Origin: Anaerolineales bacterium UBA3071
GTDB taxonomy: Bacteria > Chloroflexota > Anaerolineae > UBA3071
DNA length: 6,899 nucleotides
NCBI GenBank assembly: GCA_002366755.1
Contig: DFBV01000218.1
Location: forward strand, 14,345 to 21,243
Direction of reading: 5' to 3'
Shown: positions 1 to 5,785 of the stretch, one piece after another
Layout of the letters: each line of letters begins with the position of its first letter
Numbering within the stretch: position 1 is the stretch's first letter
Made by a program: the position numbers and the translations under genes
The notes under the pieces: generated by a model
The model's input: only the letters and a program-made list of their open reading frames with translations
The model's database searches: none
Told to the model about the DNA's origin: nothing

Positions 1-59
1 GCCGGACAGCCAATGCTCCCCGCGCCGACGATGATGACATCATACACTTTGGTGGTCAT
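1..59 (-). CDS. FAD-dependent oxidoreductase (DAO family) beta subunit, N-terminal fragment
   Basis: Only the first 19 codons are inside the window; the gene continues off the left edge. The reading starts MTTKVYDVIIVGAGSIGCP, a beta-strand followed by the GxGxxG dinucleotide-binding turn typical of the N terminus of DAO-family flavoproteins (sarcosine oxidase beta, HcnC, OoxB, dye-linked proline dehydrogenase beta). A purine-rich AGGGGG lies about 6 bases before the ATG and supports this start. It is the downstream neighbour of the 709-residue alpha subunit on the same strand, separated by 98 bases. That order, alpha then beta, is the usual one for heteromeric amino/imino-acid dehydrogenases, in which beta carries the substrate-oxidising FAD. 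The substrate cannot be judged from 19 residues, and another GxGxxG flavoprotein cannot be excluded. Confidence 0.75.
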   Translation of the reverse strand, partial: MTTKVYDVIIVGAGSIGCP

Positions 60-112
60 ACACGCCCCCTTGTGTGAGACACGACGTCATCGTCGTATCC
101 CGCCAAACGTAG

Positions 113-140
113 CGTAGTGCGTGAAACGTGATGCGTGAAT
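113..140. repeat. Four-unit degenerate heptanucleotide tandem repeat in the alpha-beta spacer
   Basis: Four consecutive 7-base units of the form CGTGANN (first unit CGTAGTG) fill much of the 98-base spacer between the two minus-strand flavoprotein genes. The period is exactly seven. The pattern resembles the short tandemly repeated repetitive (STRR) heptamers known from cyanobacteria and similar repeats in Chloroflexota intergenic DNA. The same spacer also holds a 6-bp palindrome with a 4-base loop at 81-96. No coding role is visible. Confidence 0.65.
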
Positions 141-157
141 CCGATCCACCCTACAGC

Positions 158-2287
158 TCACATCCCTCCCTCATGGATGTCGGTGGCATGCACGACGGCG
201 GTTTCCTCAGGCCGCTCGCCGGTGGACACGCCCACGAACACGCCCAACGGCACTTCGACGAATAGGGGACGCTGCGTGCTCTCCACGAACTGACCCTCCG
301 GCACGCCCTCCTCACGGAAGAGCCGCTTAATGATCACCGTGCACGTCTTCGCCCCGCAGGCTCCCATCCCCGCCCGTGTCAGTGCTTTGATATCGTTCAT
401 GTCCCGAATCCCCGCCCGGATCAGCGCCCGGATCTCGCCTGCCGTGACCCGCTCGCAACGGCAGATCATGGCGTCGTCCTGAATGCGGCCCACGTAGTGG
501 CCCAGCGGTTCGCCCACGGACTCCTCTTGCACCCGGATGCCAGCGATGCGCTTGGCGATCTCCCCGGGCGCCCTGACCTTGACCAGGTAGGCTCGGTCAG
601 CCATCTTGGGCGCCCGCACCTTGACCACCTCCACGTTGCCCAGAATGCTGCCCTCGGTGTCCAGCACCGTGACCACATCCCCTTCGTGGATGGTTCGACC
701 CAGGAACTCGTAGGGGATCGTGACGGTGGGGTAGTCCCGATCCTTGCGATAGTCCACCAGCGTAATGGCCAATCCAGGACAGATGGCCACGCACTTCTGG
801 CACCCCGAACATCCCTCGCCCACATATTCCGGCAAGCCGCGAATGTCGTCGCCTCCAATAATGATGCACCCTTGTGGGCAGACGCTCGCGCACGGATTGC
901 AGGGGATCTCCTGGGCGCAGTGCAAGACGGGGAATACCCCATCCTCACGTTCGGGGATGTCCTCGACGACGACCGCGCCGGGGCGGGATTTGAGGATCTC
1001 GCTGGTGCGGTGCCACTCTGGCGGGATCTCTCCCACGTCCCGGCCCAACGATTTGGCGATCTCCAGGCCGCGGATCTTGCCCGTGAACATCGCCGACGAG
1101 GCTTCGGCGATCTCCTCCGCATCGCCCGCCGCGTAGACCGGCAGGCCAAACTCCTTGGCCTTACGTGTGAGTTCATCTACAGGATCGAGCCCCACGGCAA
1201 TGAGCACCGTATCGCAAGCGAAGGATTGTTCCGTGCCGGGAATCGGCTGCCAGTTGCGGTCAATCTGGGCGATGGTCACCGACTCCACCTGTACTTGGCC
1301 GTTAGCGCTGAGGATGGTATGCGAGGTGTAAATGGGTACGCCGAAGCGGGCCAGTTTGTCCTTGTGCACCTTGTAGCCGCTGCAGTCGGGTAATGCTTCA
1401 CACAGACCCACCACCTCAATGCCTGCTTGCAGGGCGTGGTAGCCAGCGATCAGGCCCACGTTGCCCCCACCGACGATGAACAGTCGCTCGGCCGGACGCA
1501 CCAGGTCGCGGTTGAGCAAGGTCTGGAAAGCGCCCGCGCCGTACACACCAGGAAGAGTGTTGCCTTTGAAGACCAGCGATTTCTCCCGTGCTCCCGTGGC
1601 CACCAGCAGCACGTGCGGCTGGACGACCACGTAATGTTGGCCTTGCAGCACGCCCACCTTGCGGTCGGAGAAGACAGCCAGAGCGGTGGTGTCCAGCCAC
1701 ATCTGCACGTTCTCGAAACTGCGAACTTCCTCCTCCAACATCGTGGCAATGTCAATGCCCCGCGTGCCGGCGTAGCAGTCTTCGATGGAGCCAAAGAACT
1801 TATGGGTCTGGAGCACCAGCTTGCCGCCCAGCCGGTGCTTGTCGTCCACAATCAGCGTGCGGACGCCGACCTTGCCCAGTTCGATGGCCGCCGAGAGCCC
1901 CGCAGGCCCTCCGCCGATAATCAGGCACTCTACATCTACCGTTTCGGGAGGCTGCAGCGCCATCTCCCCTTCGACCCCCGGCAGCACTGGCAGCCCTACC
2001 ATCGGCTCCACCTGCATTGCCGGCTCCACCAGCACCATGCACGATTTTACGGGCAGCCCGTTGGCCACGACCAGGCACTGCGCGCATTGCCCGTTGGCGC
2101 AGAAGATGCCTTGCGGCGCGCCGTCCTTGTGGTGTTGGCCGAAGATGCGCACGCCGTTGGCGAAAAGGGCCGAGGCGATGGTCTCCCCCTCCTTGGCCAC
2201 CATCGTCTGCCCCTGCCAGGTGAACTCGAACGTGGCCCGTTCTTCGACGGGTAGGATCGGATGTTCTCGGACACGGTGATCCTGCAT
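158..2287 (-). CDS. Multi-cofactor FAD/NAD(P) dehydrogenase alpha subunit with 2Fe-2S, ferredoxin and BFD-like domains
   Basis: This 709-residue cytoplasmic redox protein probably passes electrons from a DAO-type partner subunit to an acceptor. Domains in order: a plant-type [2Fe-2S] domain (about 20-100; C63, C68, C71, C83), as in HcnA and the N terminus of sarcosine oxidase alpha; an FAD-binding fold with GGGPAG at 125-130; an inserted NAD(P)-type fold with GGGNVG at 273-278; a two-cluster ferredoxin-like domain (C457, C463, C466, C470, then C493, C496, C499, C503); a beta-rich linker (about 515-595); and a BFD-like [2Fe-2S] domain with C609, C611, C644, C649. The first ferredoxin half is irregular (C-x5-C-x2-C-x3-CP). 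The start has AAGGAGA at 2294-2300, 6 bases upstream. Relatives are HcnAB, opine oxidase OoxA and dye-linked proline dehydrogenase alpha, where some of these parts are separate subunits. The family assignment is firm; the substrate (proline, hydroxyproline, sarcosine, opine or other) is unknown. Confidence 0.9.
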   Translation of the reverse strand: MQDHRVREHPILPVEERATFEFTWQGQTMVAKEGETIASALFANGVRIFGQHHKDGAPQGIFCANGQCAQCLVVANGLPVKSCMVLVEPAMQVEPMVGLPVLPGVEGEMALQPPETVDVECLIIGGGPAGLSAAIELGKVGVRTLIVDDKHRLGGKLVLQTHKFFGSIEDCYAGTRGIDIATMLEEEVRSFENVQMWLDTTALAVFSDRKVGVLQGQHYVVVQPHVLLVATGAREKSLVFKGNTLPGVYGAGAFQTLLNRDLVRPAERLFIVGGGNVGLIAGYHALQAGIEVVGLCEALPDCSGYKVHKDKLARFGVPIYTSHTILSANGQVQVESVTIAQIDRNWQPIPGTEQSFACDTVLIAVGLDPVDELTRKAKEFGLPVYAAGDAEEIAEASSAMFTGKIRGLEIAKSLGRDVGEIPPEWHRTSEILKSRPGAVVVEDIPEREDGVFPVLHCAQEIPCNPCASVCPQGCIIIGGDDIRGLPEYVGEGCSGCQKCVAICPGLAITLVDYRKDRDYPTVTIPYEFLGRTIHEGDVVTVLDTEGSILGNVEVVKVRAPKMADRAYLVKVRAPGEIAKRIAGIRVQEESVGEPLGHYVGRIQDDAMICRCERVTAGEIRALIRAGIRDMNDIKALTRAGMGACGAKTCTVIIKRLFREEGVPEGQFVESTQRPLFVEVPLGVFVGVSTGERPEETAVVHATDIHEGGM

Positions 2288-2314
2288 GTGTCGTCTCCTT
2301 GTATCTCTGGGGAG

Positions 2315-2332
2315 GTATCAGATCTATGATAC
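2315..2332. promoter_or_regulatory. Palindromic operator candidate upstream of the alpha-subunit gene
   Basis: The sequence GTATCAGATCTATGATAC has perfect 6-base inverted arms around a 6-base centre. It lies 28-45 bases upstream of the flavoprotein start codon and overlaps that gene's candidate -10 box (2326-2331), the place where a dimeric repressor would block transcription. Similar GTATCA/TGATAC half-sites are seen for some GntR-type regulators, but no regulator gene is in the window, so the binding protein is unknown. Confidence 0.45.
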
Positions 2333-2353
2333 ACGATGGAACACAGAATGCAA
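2326..2353 (-). promoter_or_regulatory. Candidate sigma-70-type promoter for the flavoprotein operon
   Basis: On the minus strand, TTGCAT (2348-2353) and TATCAT (2326-2331) are separated by 16 bases, close to the TTGACA/TATAAT consensus. The -10 box is 38 bases before the start codon at 2287, a plausible leader length. It overlaps the palindrome at 2315-2332. This is a reading by eye without experimental support. Confidence 0.45.
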
Positions 2354-2400
2354 AACCGGGGCAGCGCAGAGGCGTAGCCGACCACTTTGATCCTCTCCTG

Positions 2401-2425
2401 CCTTGCTCAGCTCTGAAAAGCAAGG
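2401..2425. promoter_or_regulatory. Inverted repeat between candidate -35 and -10 boxes
   Basis: Arms CCTTGCT (2401-2407) and AGCAAGG (2419-2425) are perfect inverted repeats around 11 bases. The right arm ends directly against TATAAT at 2426-2431 on the plus strand. This could be an operator for the plus-strand promoter or simply a hairpin; its role is not shown. Confidence 0.3.
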
Positions 2426-2431
2426 TATAAT
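2403..2431 (+). promoter_or_regulatory. Candidate plus-strand promoter with perfect TATAAT
   Basis: TTGCTC (2403-2408), a 17-base spacer and a perfect TATAAT (2426-2431) form a plausible promoter with a weak -35. The only reading frame just downstream is the surface-protein remnant at 2478; iorA starts some 630 bases further on, beyond a cluster of hairpins, so it is an unlikely target. The promoter may be a relic or drive a short transcript. Confidence 0.35.
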
Positions 2432-2477
2432 GGCTCAACGTGGATTCGTGCGGTAAAAGTTCGGAAGGGGGTGCGAA

Positions 2478-2762
2478 GTGGATGCCGGCGTGACGGACGA
2501 CATAGACGGTGATCCACGGCCCCTGGTTGCGGGATATGACATCGGTGCCGATGAGTGGGACCCTTCGAAGCCAACGCCGACACCCACCTCTACGGCGACC
2601 AACACGCCAACGCCTACGGCGACACCAACCTCCACGTCAACATGGACGCCGACGACCACGAACACGCCGACAGCGACGCCATCCGCTACGCCCACGAGTA
2701 CACCGACCGCTGCCGAGTGGCATCTCTACCTGCCGCTGGTGCTGAAGGGCTGTACTCACTGA
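2478..2762 (+). pseudogene. C-terminal remnant of a secreted/surface parallel beta-helix-type protein
   Basis: The frame encodes about 94 residues. Residues 7-27 (DDIDGDPRP...GYDIGADEW) match the closing motif of right-handed beta-helix, choice-of-anchor-type surface proteins. A Thr/Pro/Ser/Ala linker follows (about 32-77), then the tail HLYLPLVLKG, a C-terminal motif often seen in secreted Chloroflexota proteins. There is no signal peptide and no beta-helix body. An in-frame stop lies at 2454-2456, only eight codons upstream, so the 5' part of the gene is gone. A GTG at 2478 preceded by GGAAGGGGG could be translated by chance, and TATAAT lies 47 bases upstream, so a short product is possible. 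I read it as a truncated relic; a functional small protein is the less likely alternative. Confidence 0.65.
2571..2708 (+). repeat. Low-complexity Thr-Pro linker coding repeat
   Basis: Roughly 46 codons alternate mainly Thr, Pro, Ala and Ser, mostly ACx and CCx codons with TPT and TAT patterns. Such linkers in Chloroflexota exported proteins separate the folded domain from the C-terminal hydrophobic tail. The DNA is imperfectly repetitive and prone to slippage. Confidence 0.7.
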
Positions 2763-2771
2763 AAGCTATTC

Positions 2772-2838
2772 GCCCGGAGTTGGAAGCTCCGGGCTGAAAG
2801 GACGAAGCCCCCTTCGGGGACTCAACGGAAGCCCGAAG
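2772..2838. repeat. REP-like cluster of short hairpins
   Basis: A perfect 8-bp stem GCCCGGAG/CTCCGGGC with a 7-base loop (2772-2794) is followed by a CCCC-TTC-GGGG hairpin (2809-2819). A competing 7-bp inverted repeat CTTCGGG/CCCGAAG lies at 2812-2818 and 2832-2838. GAAGCCC occurs twice in direct orientation (2804-2810, 2828-2834). No U-run follows the first stem, so it is a poor intrinsic terminator for the remnant upstream. The layout fits a dispersed repetitive extragenic palindrome; genome copy number is not visible here. Confidence 0.5.
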
Positions 2839-2858
2839 CATCTAGCACCTGATCAAGG

Positions 2859-2989
2859 TGGTTTTGATATGGCACAGAGTGCCGGAGTCCCTAACTTGTT
2901 GGGGGTGCGGCACGCGATGGTCCCGAACAAGTTCGGGACTCCGGTGCGTCATACAGGGACAGAATCGTTACCCTCATGCATCAAAACCA
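2859..2989. mobile_element. MITE-like element with nested inverted repeats
   Basis: The ends are perfect 10-base inverted repeats, TGGTTTTGAT (2859-2868) and ATCAAAACCA (2980-2989). Inside is a 19-base inverted repeat with one mismatch (2882-2900 against 2926-2944), plus a tight hairpin GTCCCGAAC-AA-GTTCGGGAC (2920-2939) and GGCAC-AGA-GTGCC (2871-2883). The 131-bp span has no gene. Length, terminal inverted repeats and strong secondary structure suggest a miniature transposable element or complex REP unit. I find no clear target-site duplication and no transposase, so mobility is inferred only. It separates the surface-protein remnant from iorA. Confidence 0.45.
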
Positions 2990-3061
2990 ACGTGATGGAC
3001 TACTGGCTCTATGAACCCGGCTGCTTCAGCACCGGGCGAGGGAGCTCATGGAGGACTTGTC

Positions 3062-4876
3062 ATGAAAGTCTTGCTCTCGGCCAACGAGGCCGTGGCGCGG
3101 GGCGGTTGGGAGGCAGGCGTGGAAGTCGCCTCCGCCTATCCCGGCACCCCCAGCACCGAGATACTGGAGAGCTTCGCCCGCTATCCCGACGTCTACGCCG
3201 AATGGGCAACCAACGAGAAGGTGGCCATGGACGTGGCCATCGGCGCGGCCTACGCCGGGCGCCGGGCGCTCACCTGCATGAAGCACGTCGGCCTCAACGT
3301 CGCCGCCGATGCCTTCTTCTACGCCTCGATGACGGGGCTGGAGGCGGGGCTGGTTTTCGTTTCCGCCGACGACCCGCAGATGCACTCCAGCCAGAACGAG
3401 CAGGACAACCGGCACTACGCGAAGTTCGCCCGCGTGCCCTGCCTGGAGCCTTCCGACAGTCAAGAGGCCAAAGAATTGGTGGGCGTGGCGCTGGAGATCA
3501 GCGAGCAGTTCGACACGCCCGTGTTGCTGCGCCTGACCACCCGTCTGTGCCACACTGACACGCTGGTGGAACTGGGAGAGCGGGTCACGAAGCCACCGAC
3601 GGTGGAGAAGTATCCCCGCAACCCGGCCAAGTACGTCATGGTGCCGGGCAACGCCCGCAAGAAGCATCCCATCATCGAGGAGCGCATTCGCCAACTGGCC
3701 GAGTTTGCCGAGACCTTCCCCCACAACCGCATCGAGTGGGGCCAGCGGGATCTGGGCATCGTCACCTGCGGCGTCGCCTACCAGTACGCCAAGGAGGTCT
3801 TCCCCGAGGCGTCGGTACTGCGGCTGGGCATGACCTATCCGCTGCCCCGCCAGATGGTGCGTGACTTCGCCGCGCAGGTGGAGCGGCTTGTCGTCCTCGA
3901 AGAGCTGGACCCCTTCCTGGAAGAGGAGATCCGGCTCATGGGAGTGGAGGTCTACTCTGGGCCAGAGCCCTACGAGGGGGGCAAGTCTATCTTCCCCGCT
4001 TGCGGCGAGTTGGACCCGGGCGTGGTGCGCCAGGCGGCTATCACTGCTGGGCTGCTCCCGCCTTCGGCCGCCGCGCCCGTCCCTCAACTGGAGAAGAGAG
4101 AGCTACCGGCCCGCCCGCCGGTGCTCTGCCCCGGATGTCCGCACCGGAGCGTCTTCGTCGAATTGCGCCGCTCGAAGCTGCCCATCCAGGGGGACATCGG
4201 CTGCTACACACTGGGGCTGCTGCCGCCGCTGTCCAGCATTCACACTTGCGGCTGCATGGGCGCAGGCATCGGCGTGGCCCACGGCGCGGACGTGGCCGGC
4301 GACGAGGAACGTCACGTGGCCGTCATCGGCGATTCCACCTTCTTCCACACTGGCATGCCCGCGCTGCTCAACGTGGTCTATAACCGCGGCAAGAGTATCA
4401 CCGTGATCATGGACAACCGCATCACGGCCATGACCGGGCATCAGGACAACCCCAGCACGGGCAAGACACTGCAGGGACAGGAGACGGTGAAGATCGACTT
4501 CGAACCGCTGGTGCGGGCACTGGGAGTGGAGGAAGTGCACGTAGTGGACGCCTACGACGTGAAGGCGGTACGTGATGCCTTCAAGGCCTGCCGCCAGCAC
4601 GACGGCCCGTCGGTGTTGATCACCAGGCGGGAGTGCGCGCTGCTGCCCGAGGTACGCCGCACCTGGCTGCCGCTACGCATTGACCCCGAGAAGTGCGTCG
4701 CCTGCTGGACCTGCATCCGCACCGGCTGCCCCGCCTTGCGCAAGAGCGAGGAGATCTTCGAGAAGACGGGGCGGCAGAAGGCGGAGATTGACCCGCTGCT
4801 CTGCACCGGCTGCGAACTGTGTGCTCAACTTTGTCCCAACGGAGCGATTCTGTTCCGCGACCAGATGGGGGAGTGA
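3062..4876 (+). CDS. iorA: Indolepyruvate:ferredoxin oxidoreductase, alpha subunit
   Basis: IorA (604 residues, usual length) is the thiamine-diphosphate subunit that oxidatively decarboxylates aryl-2-oxoacids such as indolepyruvate and phenylpyruvate to aryl-acetyl-CoA, reducing ferredoxin (EC 1.2.7.8 activity). It opens MKVLLSANEAVARGGWEAGV with the AYPGTPSTEI pyruvate-oxidoreductase motif at 25-34. The TPP-binding half carries CPGCPHRS (356-363), GDIGCYTLG (377-385), CMGAGIG (398-404), GDSTFFHTG (423-431) and N452 in DNRITAMTGHQ. The C terminus is a two-cluster ferredoxin domain: C545, C548, C551, C556 and C581, C584, C587, C591. I choose the ATG at 3062 because GGAGG lies 7 bases upstream at 3050-3054 and family proteins begin here. 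An in-frame ATG at 3011 would add 17 non-conserved residues. iorB follows 92 bases later. No convincing promoter was found directly upstream. Confidence 0.96.
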   Translation: MKVLLSANEAVARGGWEAGVEVASAYPGTPSTEILESFARYPDVYAEWATNEKVAMDVAIGAAYAGRRALTCMKHVGLNVAADAFFYASMTGLEAGLVFVSADDPQMHSSQNEQDNRHYAKFARVPCLEPSDSQEAKELVGVALEISEQFDTPVLLRLTTRLCHTDTLVELGERVTKPPTVEKYPRNPAKYVMVPGNARKKHPIIEERIRQLAEFAETFPHNRIEWGQRDLGIVTCGVAYQYAKEVFPEASVLRLGMTYPLPRQMVRDFAAQVERLVVLEELDPFLEEEIRLMGVEVYSGPEPYEGGKSIFPACGELDPGVVRQAAITAGLLPPSAAAPVPQLEKRELPARPPVLCPGCPHRSVFVELRRSKLPIQGDIGCYTLGLLPPLSSIHTCGCMGAGIGVAHGADVAGDEERHVAVIGDSTFFHTGMPALLNVVYNRGKSITVIMDNRITAMTGHQDNPSTGKTLQGQETVKIDFEPLVRALGVEEVHVVDAYDVKAVRDAFKACRQHDGPSVLITRRECALLPEVRRTWLPLRIDPEKCVACWTCIRTGCPALRKSEEIFEKTGRQKAEIDPLLCTGCELCAQLCPNGAILFRDQMGE

Positions 4877-4890
4877 GGCAAGGCATAGGG

Positions 4891-4925
4891 ACTGGGTACT
4901 GGATATTGGGTACTAGGTATTGGAG
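4891..4925. repeat. Five-unit degenerate heptanucleotide tandem repeat in the iorA-iorB spacer
   Basis: Five consecutive 7-base units with consensus AYTGGRT run from just after the iorA stop towards iorB. Read as two longer units, 4894-4907 and 4908-4921 match at 12 of 14 positions. As in the spacer at 113-140, the period is seven but the unit sequence differs. This is STRR-like intergenic repeat; no protein-coding function is visible. Confidence 0.7.
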
Positions 4926-4968
4926 CCACGCGTCCTAATCCTCATTCACCGACACAAAGAGGCAACCC

Positions 4969-5559
4969 ATGAACAATGTAAACTTCTTGCTCTGCGGCGT
5001 CGGCGGCCAGGGGACGATCCTGGCTTCCGACGTGCTGACACAGGTTGGCGTGCAGGCCGGATACGACGCCAAGAAGGCCGAGGTGCATGGCATGGCCCAG
5101 CGGGGCGGCAGCGTCACCAGCCACGTGCGCTGGGCGGAGAAGGTCTACTCCCCCCTCATCGCCAAGGGCGAGGTGGATGTCCTGGTCGCCTTCGAGAAAC
5201 TGGAAGCACTGCGCCACATCGAGTTCCTGCGGCCTGGCGGCACCGTGGTGGTTAACGACCACGAGATCATCCCCATCACCGTCACTTCCGGCGGGGCAGA
5301 ATACCCCGACGATGAGCACATACGCGCCGTGCTGGCCGAGGTGACCGGCGACGTGCGCTGGGTGGACGGCATGACCATCGCCGAGGAGTTGGGCAACGTC
5401 CGCGCGGCCAACGTGGTGCTGCTGGGCGCGCTTTCCAGCCTGCTGGACGTGCCGGAGTCCATCTGGCTGGAGGTGATCGAGAAGCGGGTGCCCGCTCGCT
5501 ACGTGGAACTGAACCGGAGCGCCTTCCGGCGCGGGCGGGAGGCGATAGTCAGCGGATGA
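4969..5559 (+). CDS. iorB: Indolepyruvate:ferredoxin oxidoreductase, beta subunit
   Basis: IorB (196 residues, normal size) is the small partner of IorA and corresponds to the gamma domain of the 2-oxoacid:ferredoxin oxidoreductase superfamily. Sequence marks are the glycine turn GVGGQG at 10-15 near the N terminus, EVHGMAQRGGSV at about 38-49, and a C-terminal VPARYVELNRSAFRRG segment, all typical of the family. It has no Fe-S cysteine motif of its own; the clusters lie in IorA. AAAGAGG at 4956-4962, 6 bases before the ATG, gives a good ribosome site. It follows iorA on the same strand across a 92-base spacer with heptamer repeats and is presumably co-transcribed. Its stop codon lies inside a 9-base tandem duplication, and a TIR-protein fragment begins immediately after it, so the original downstream neighbour may have been lost. 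Confidence 0.95.
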   Translation: MNNVNFLLCGVGGQGTILASDVLTQVGVQAGYDAKKAEVHGMAQRGGSVTSHVRWAEKVYSPLIAKGEVDVLVAFEKLEALRHIEFLRPGGTVVVNDHEIIPITVTSGGAEYPDDEHIRAVLAEVTGDVRWVDGMTIAEELGNVRAANVVLLGALSSLLDVPESIWLEVIEKRVPARYVELNRSAFRRGREAIVSG

Positions 5560-5568
5560 AGCGGATGA
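5551..5568. repeat. 9-bp tandem duplication spanning the iorB stop
   Basis: AGCGGATGA occurs twice back to back (5551-5559, 5560-5568). The first copy contains the iorB TGA stop, and the second lies at the junction with the TIR fragment. It may mark slippage or a recombination junction, or be a dispersed repeat unit. Confidence 0.55.
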
Positions 5569-5569
5569 A

Positions 5570-5764
5570 GCTGAACGGACGGCGCTGTTTCCCACCCGGC
5601 TGGACGAGAGCGTCATGGAAACGGAGCTAGCGTGGGCAGCCCACGTCCAGTGTACACGGCACATCGGCGACTTTCGTCGCTGGAAAGACCACGATGCGTA
5701 TCAGGAGGCATTCGCCCGCTTGCTGCGCGATCTTGAGGTAGAGAACGCAACAGCAGAAACGTGA
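5570..5764 (+). pseudogene. C-terminal remnant of a TIR-domain protein
   Basis: The frame ending in TGA at 5762-5764 reads LFPTRLDESVM (from 5585), then a WAA segment, RHIGDF, WKDHDAYQEAF and LLRDL. I recognise this as the closing part of bacterial TIR domains, which commonly end in LFPIRLDDAVM...RHIGDFT.WKDHDAY..AF.RLLRDL. Only about 65 residues are present. The N-terminal part of the TIR fold, with the catalytic-site region, is missing, and the frame runs back into the end of iorB without a credible start (the first in-frame ATG, 5615, has no obvious ribosome site). The intact relatives are signalling or NAD-consuming proteins, often in defence. Here it is a decayed fragment without that activity. 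Confidence 0.7.
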
Positions 5765-5785
5765 GGAGAATCTCATGCGCATCGC
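5762..5785 (+). repeat. Left copy of direct repeat flanking the PIN/UPF0175 module
   Basis: This 24-base stretch (TGAGGAG ribosome site plus ATGCGCATCGC) matches 6876-6899 at 22 of 24 positions. It includes the stop of the TIR remnant and the start of a truncated metallophosphoesterase frame. The two copies lie 1,114 bases apart in the same orientation. Confidence 0.8.

Noticed and set aside
81..96. 6-bp palindrome with a TCAT loop upstream of the beta-subunit start
   Set aside because: Too short to claim an operator or terminator, and there is no U-run.
497..1393. Long plus-strand open frame antisense to the flavoprotein gene
   Set aside because: It lies wholly opposite a gene with clear cofactor motifs, has no recognisable domain and no good ribosome site; it is a by-product of GC-rich codon use. 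The same applies to 1427-2254.
2772..2794. Intrinsic terminator after the surface-protein remnant
   Set aside because: The stem is good, but no run of T follows, so it fits a palindromic repeat better.
2555..2797. Alternative frames through the Thr-Pro repeat
   Set aside because: Repetitive DNA keeps all frames open; only the frame ending YLPLVLKG has protein-family signals.
3011..3061. Upstream ATG start for iorA
   Set aside because: It would add 17 residues not typical of the family; GGAGG at 3050-3054 serves the ATG at 3062.
3026..4087. Long minus-strand open frame opposite iorA
   Set aside because: iorA is certain from motifs along its whole length, and the opposite frame is rich in His, Arg and Gly without any domain pattern.
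4891..4925. CRISPR-like or other spaced repeat array
   Set aside because: Units are contiguous 7-mers without spacers, so this is a simple tandem repeat.
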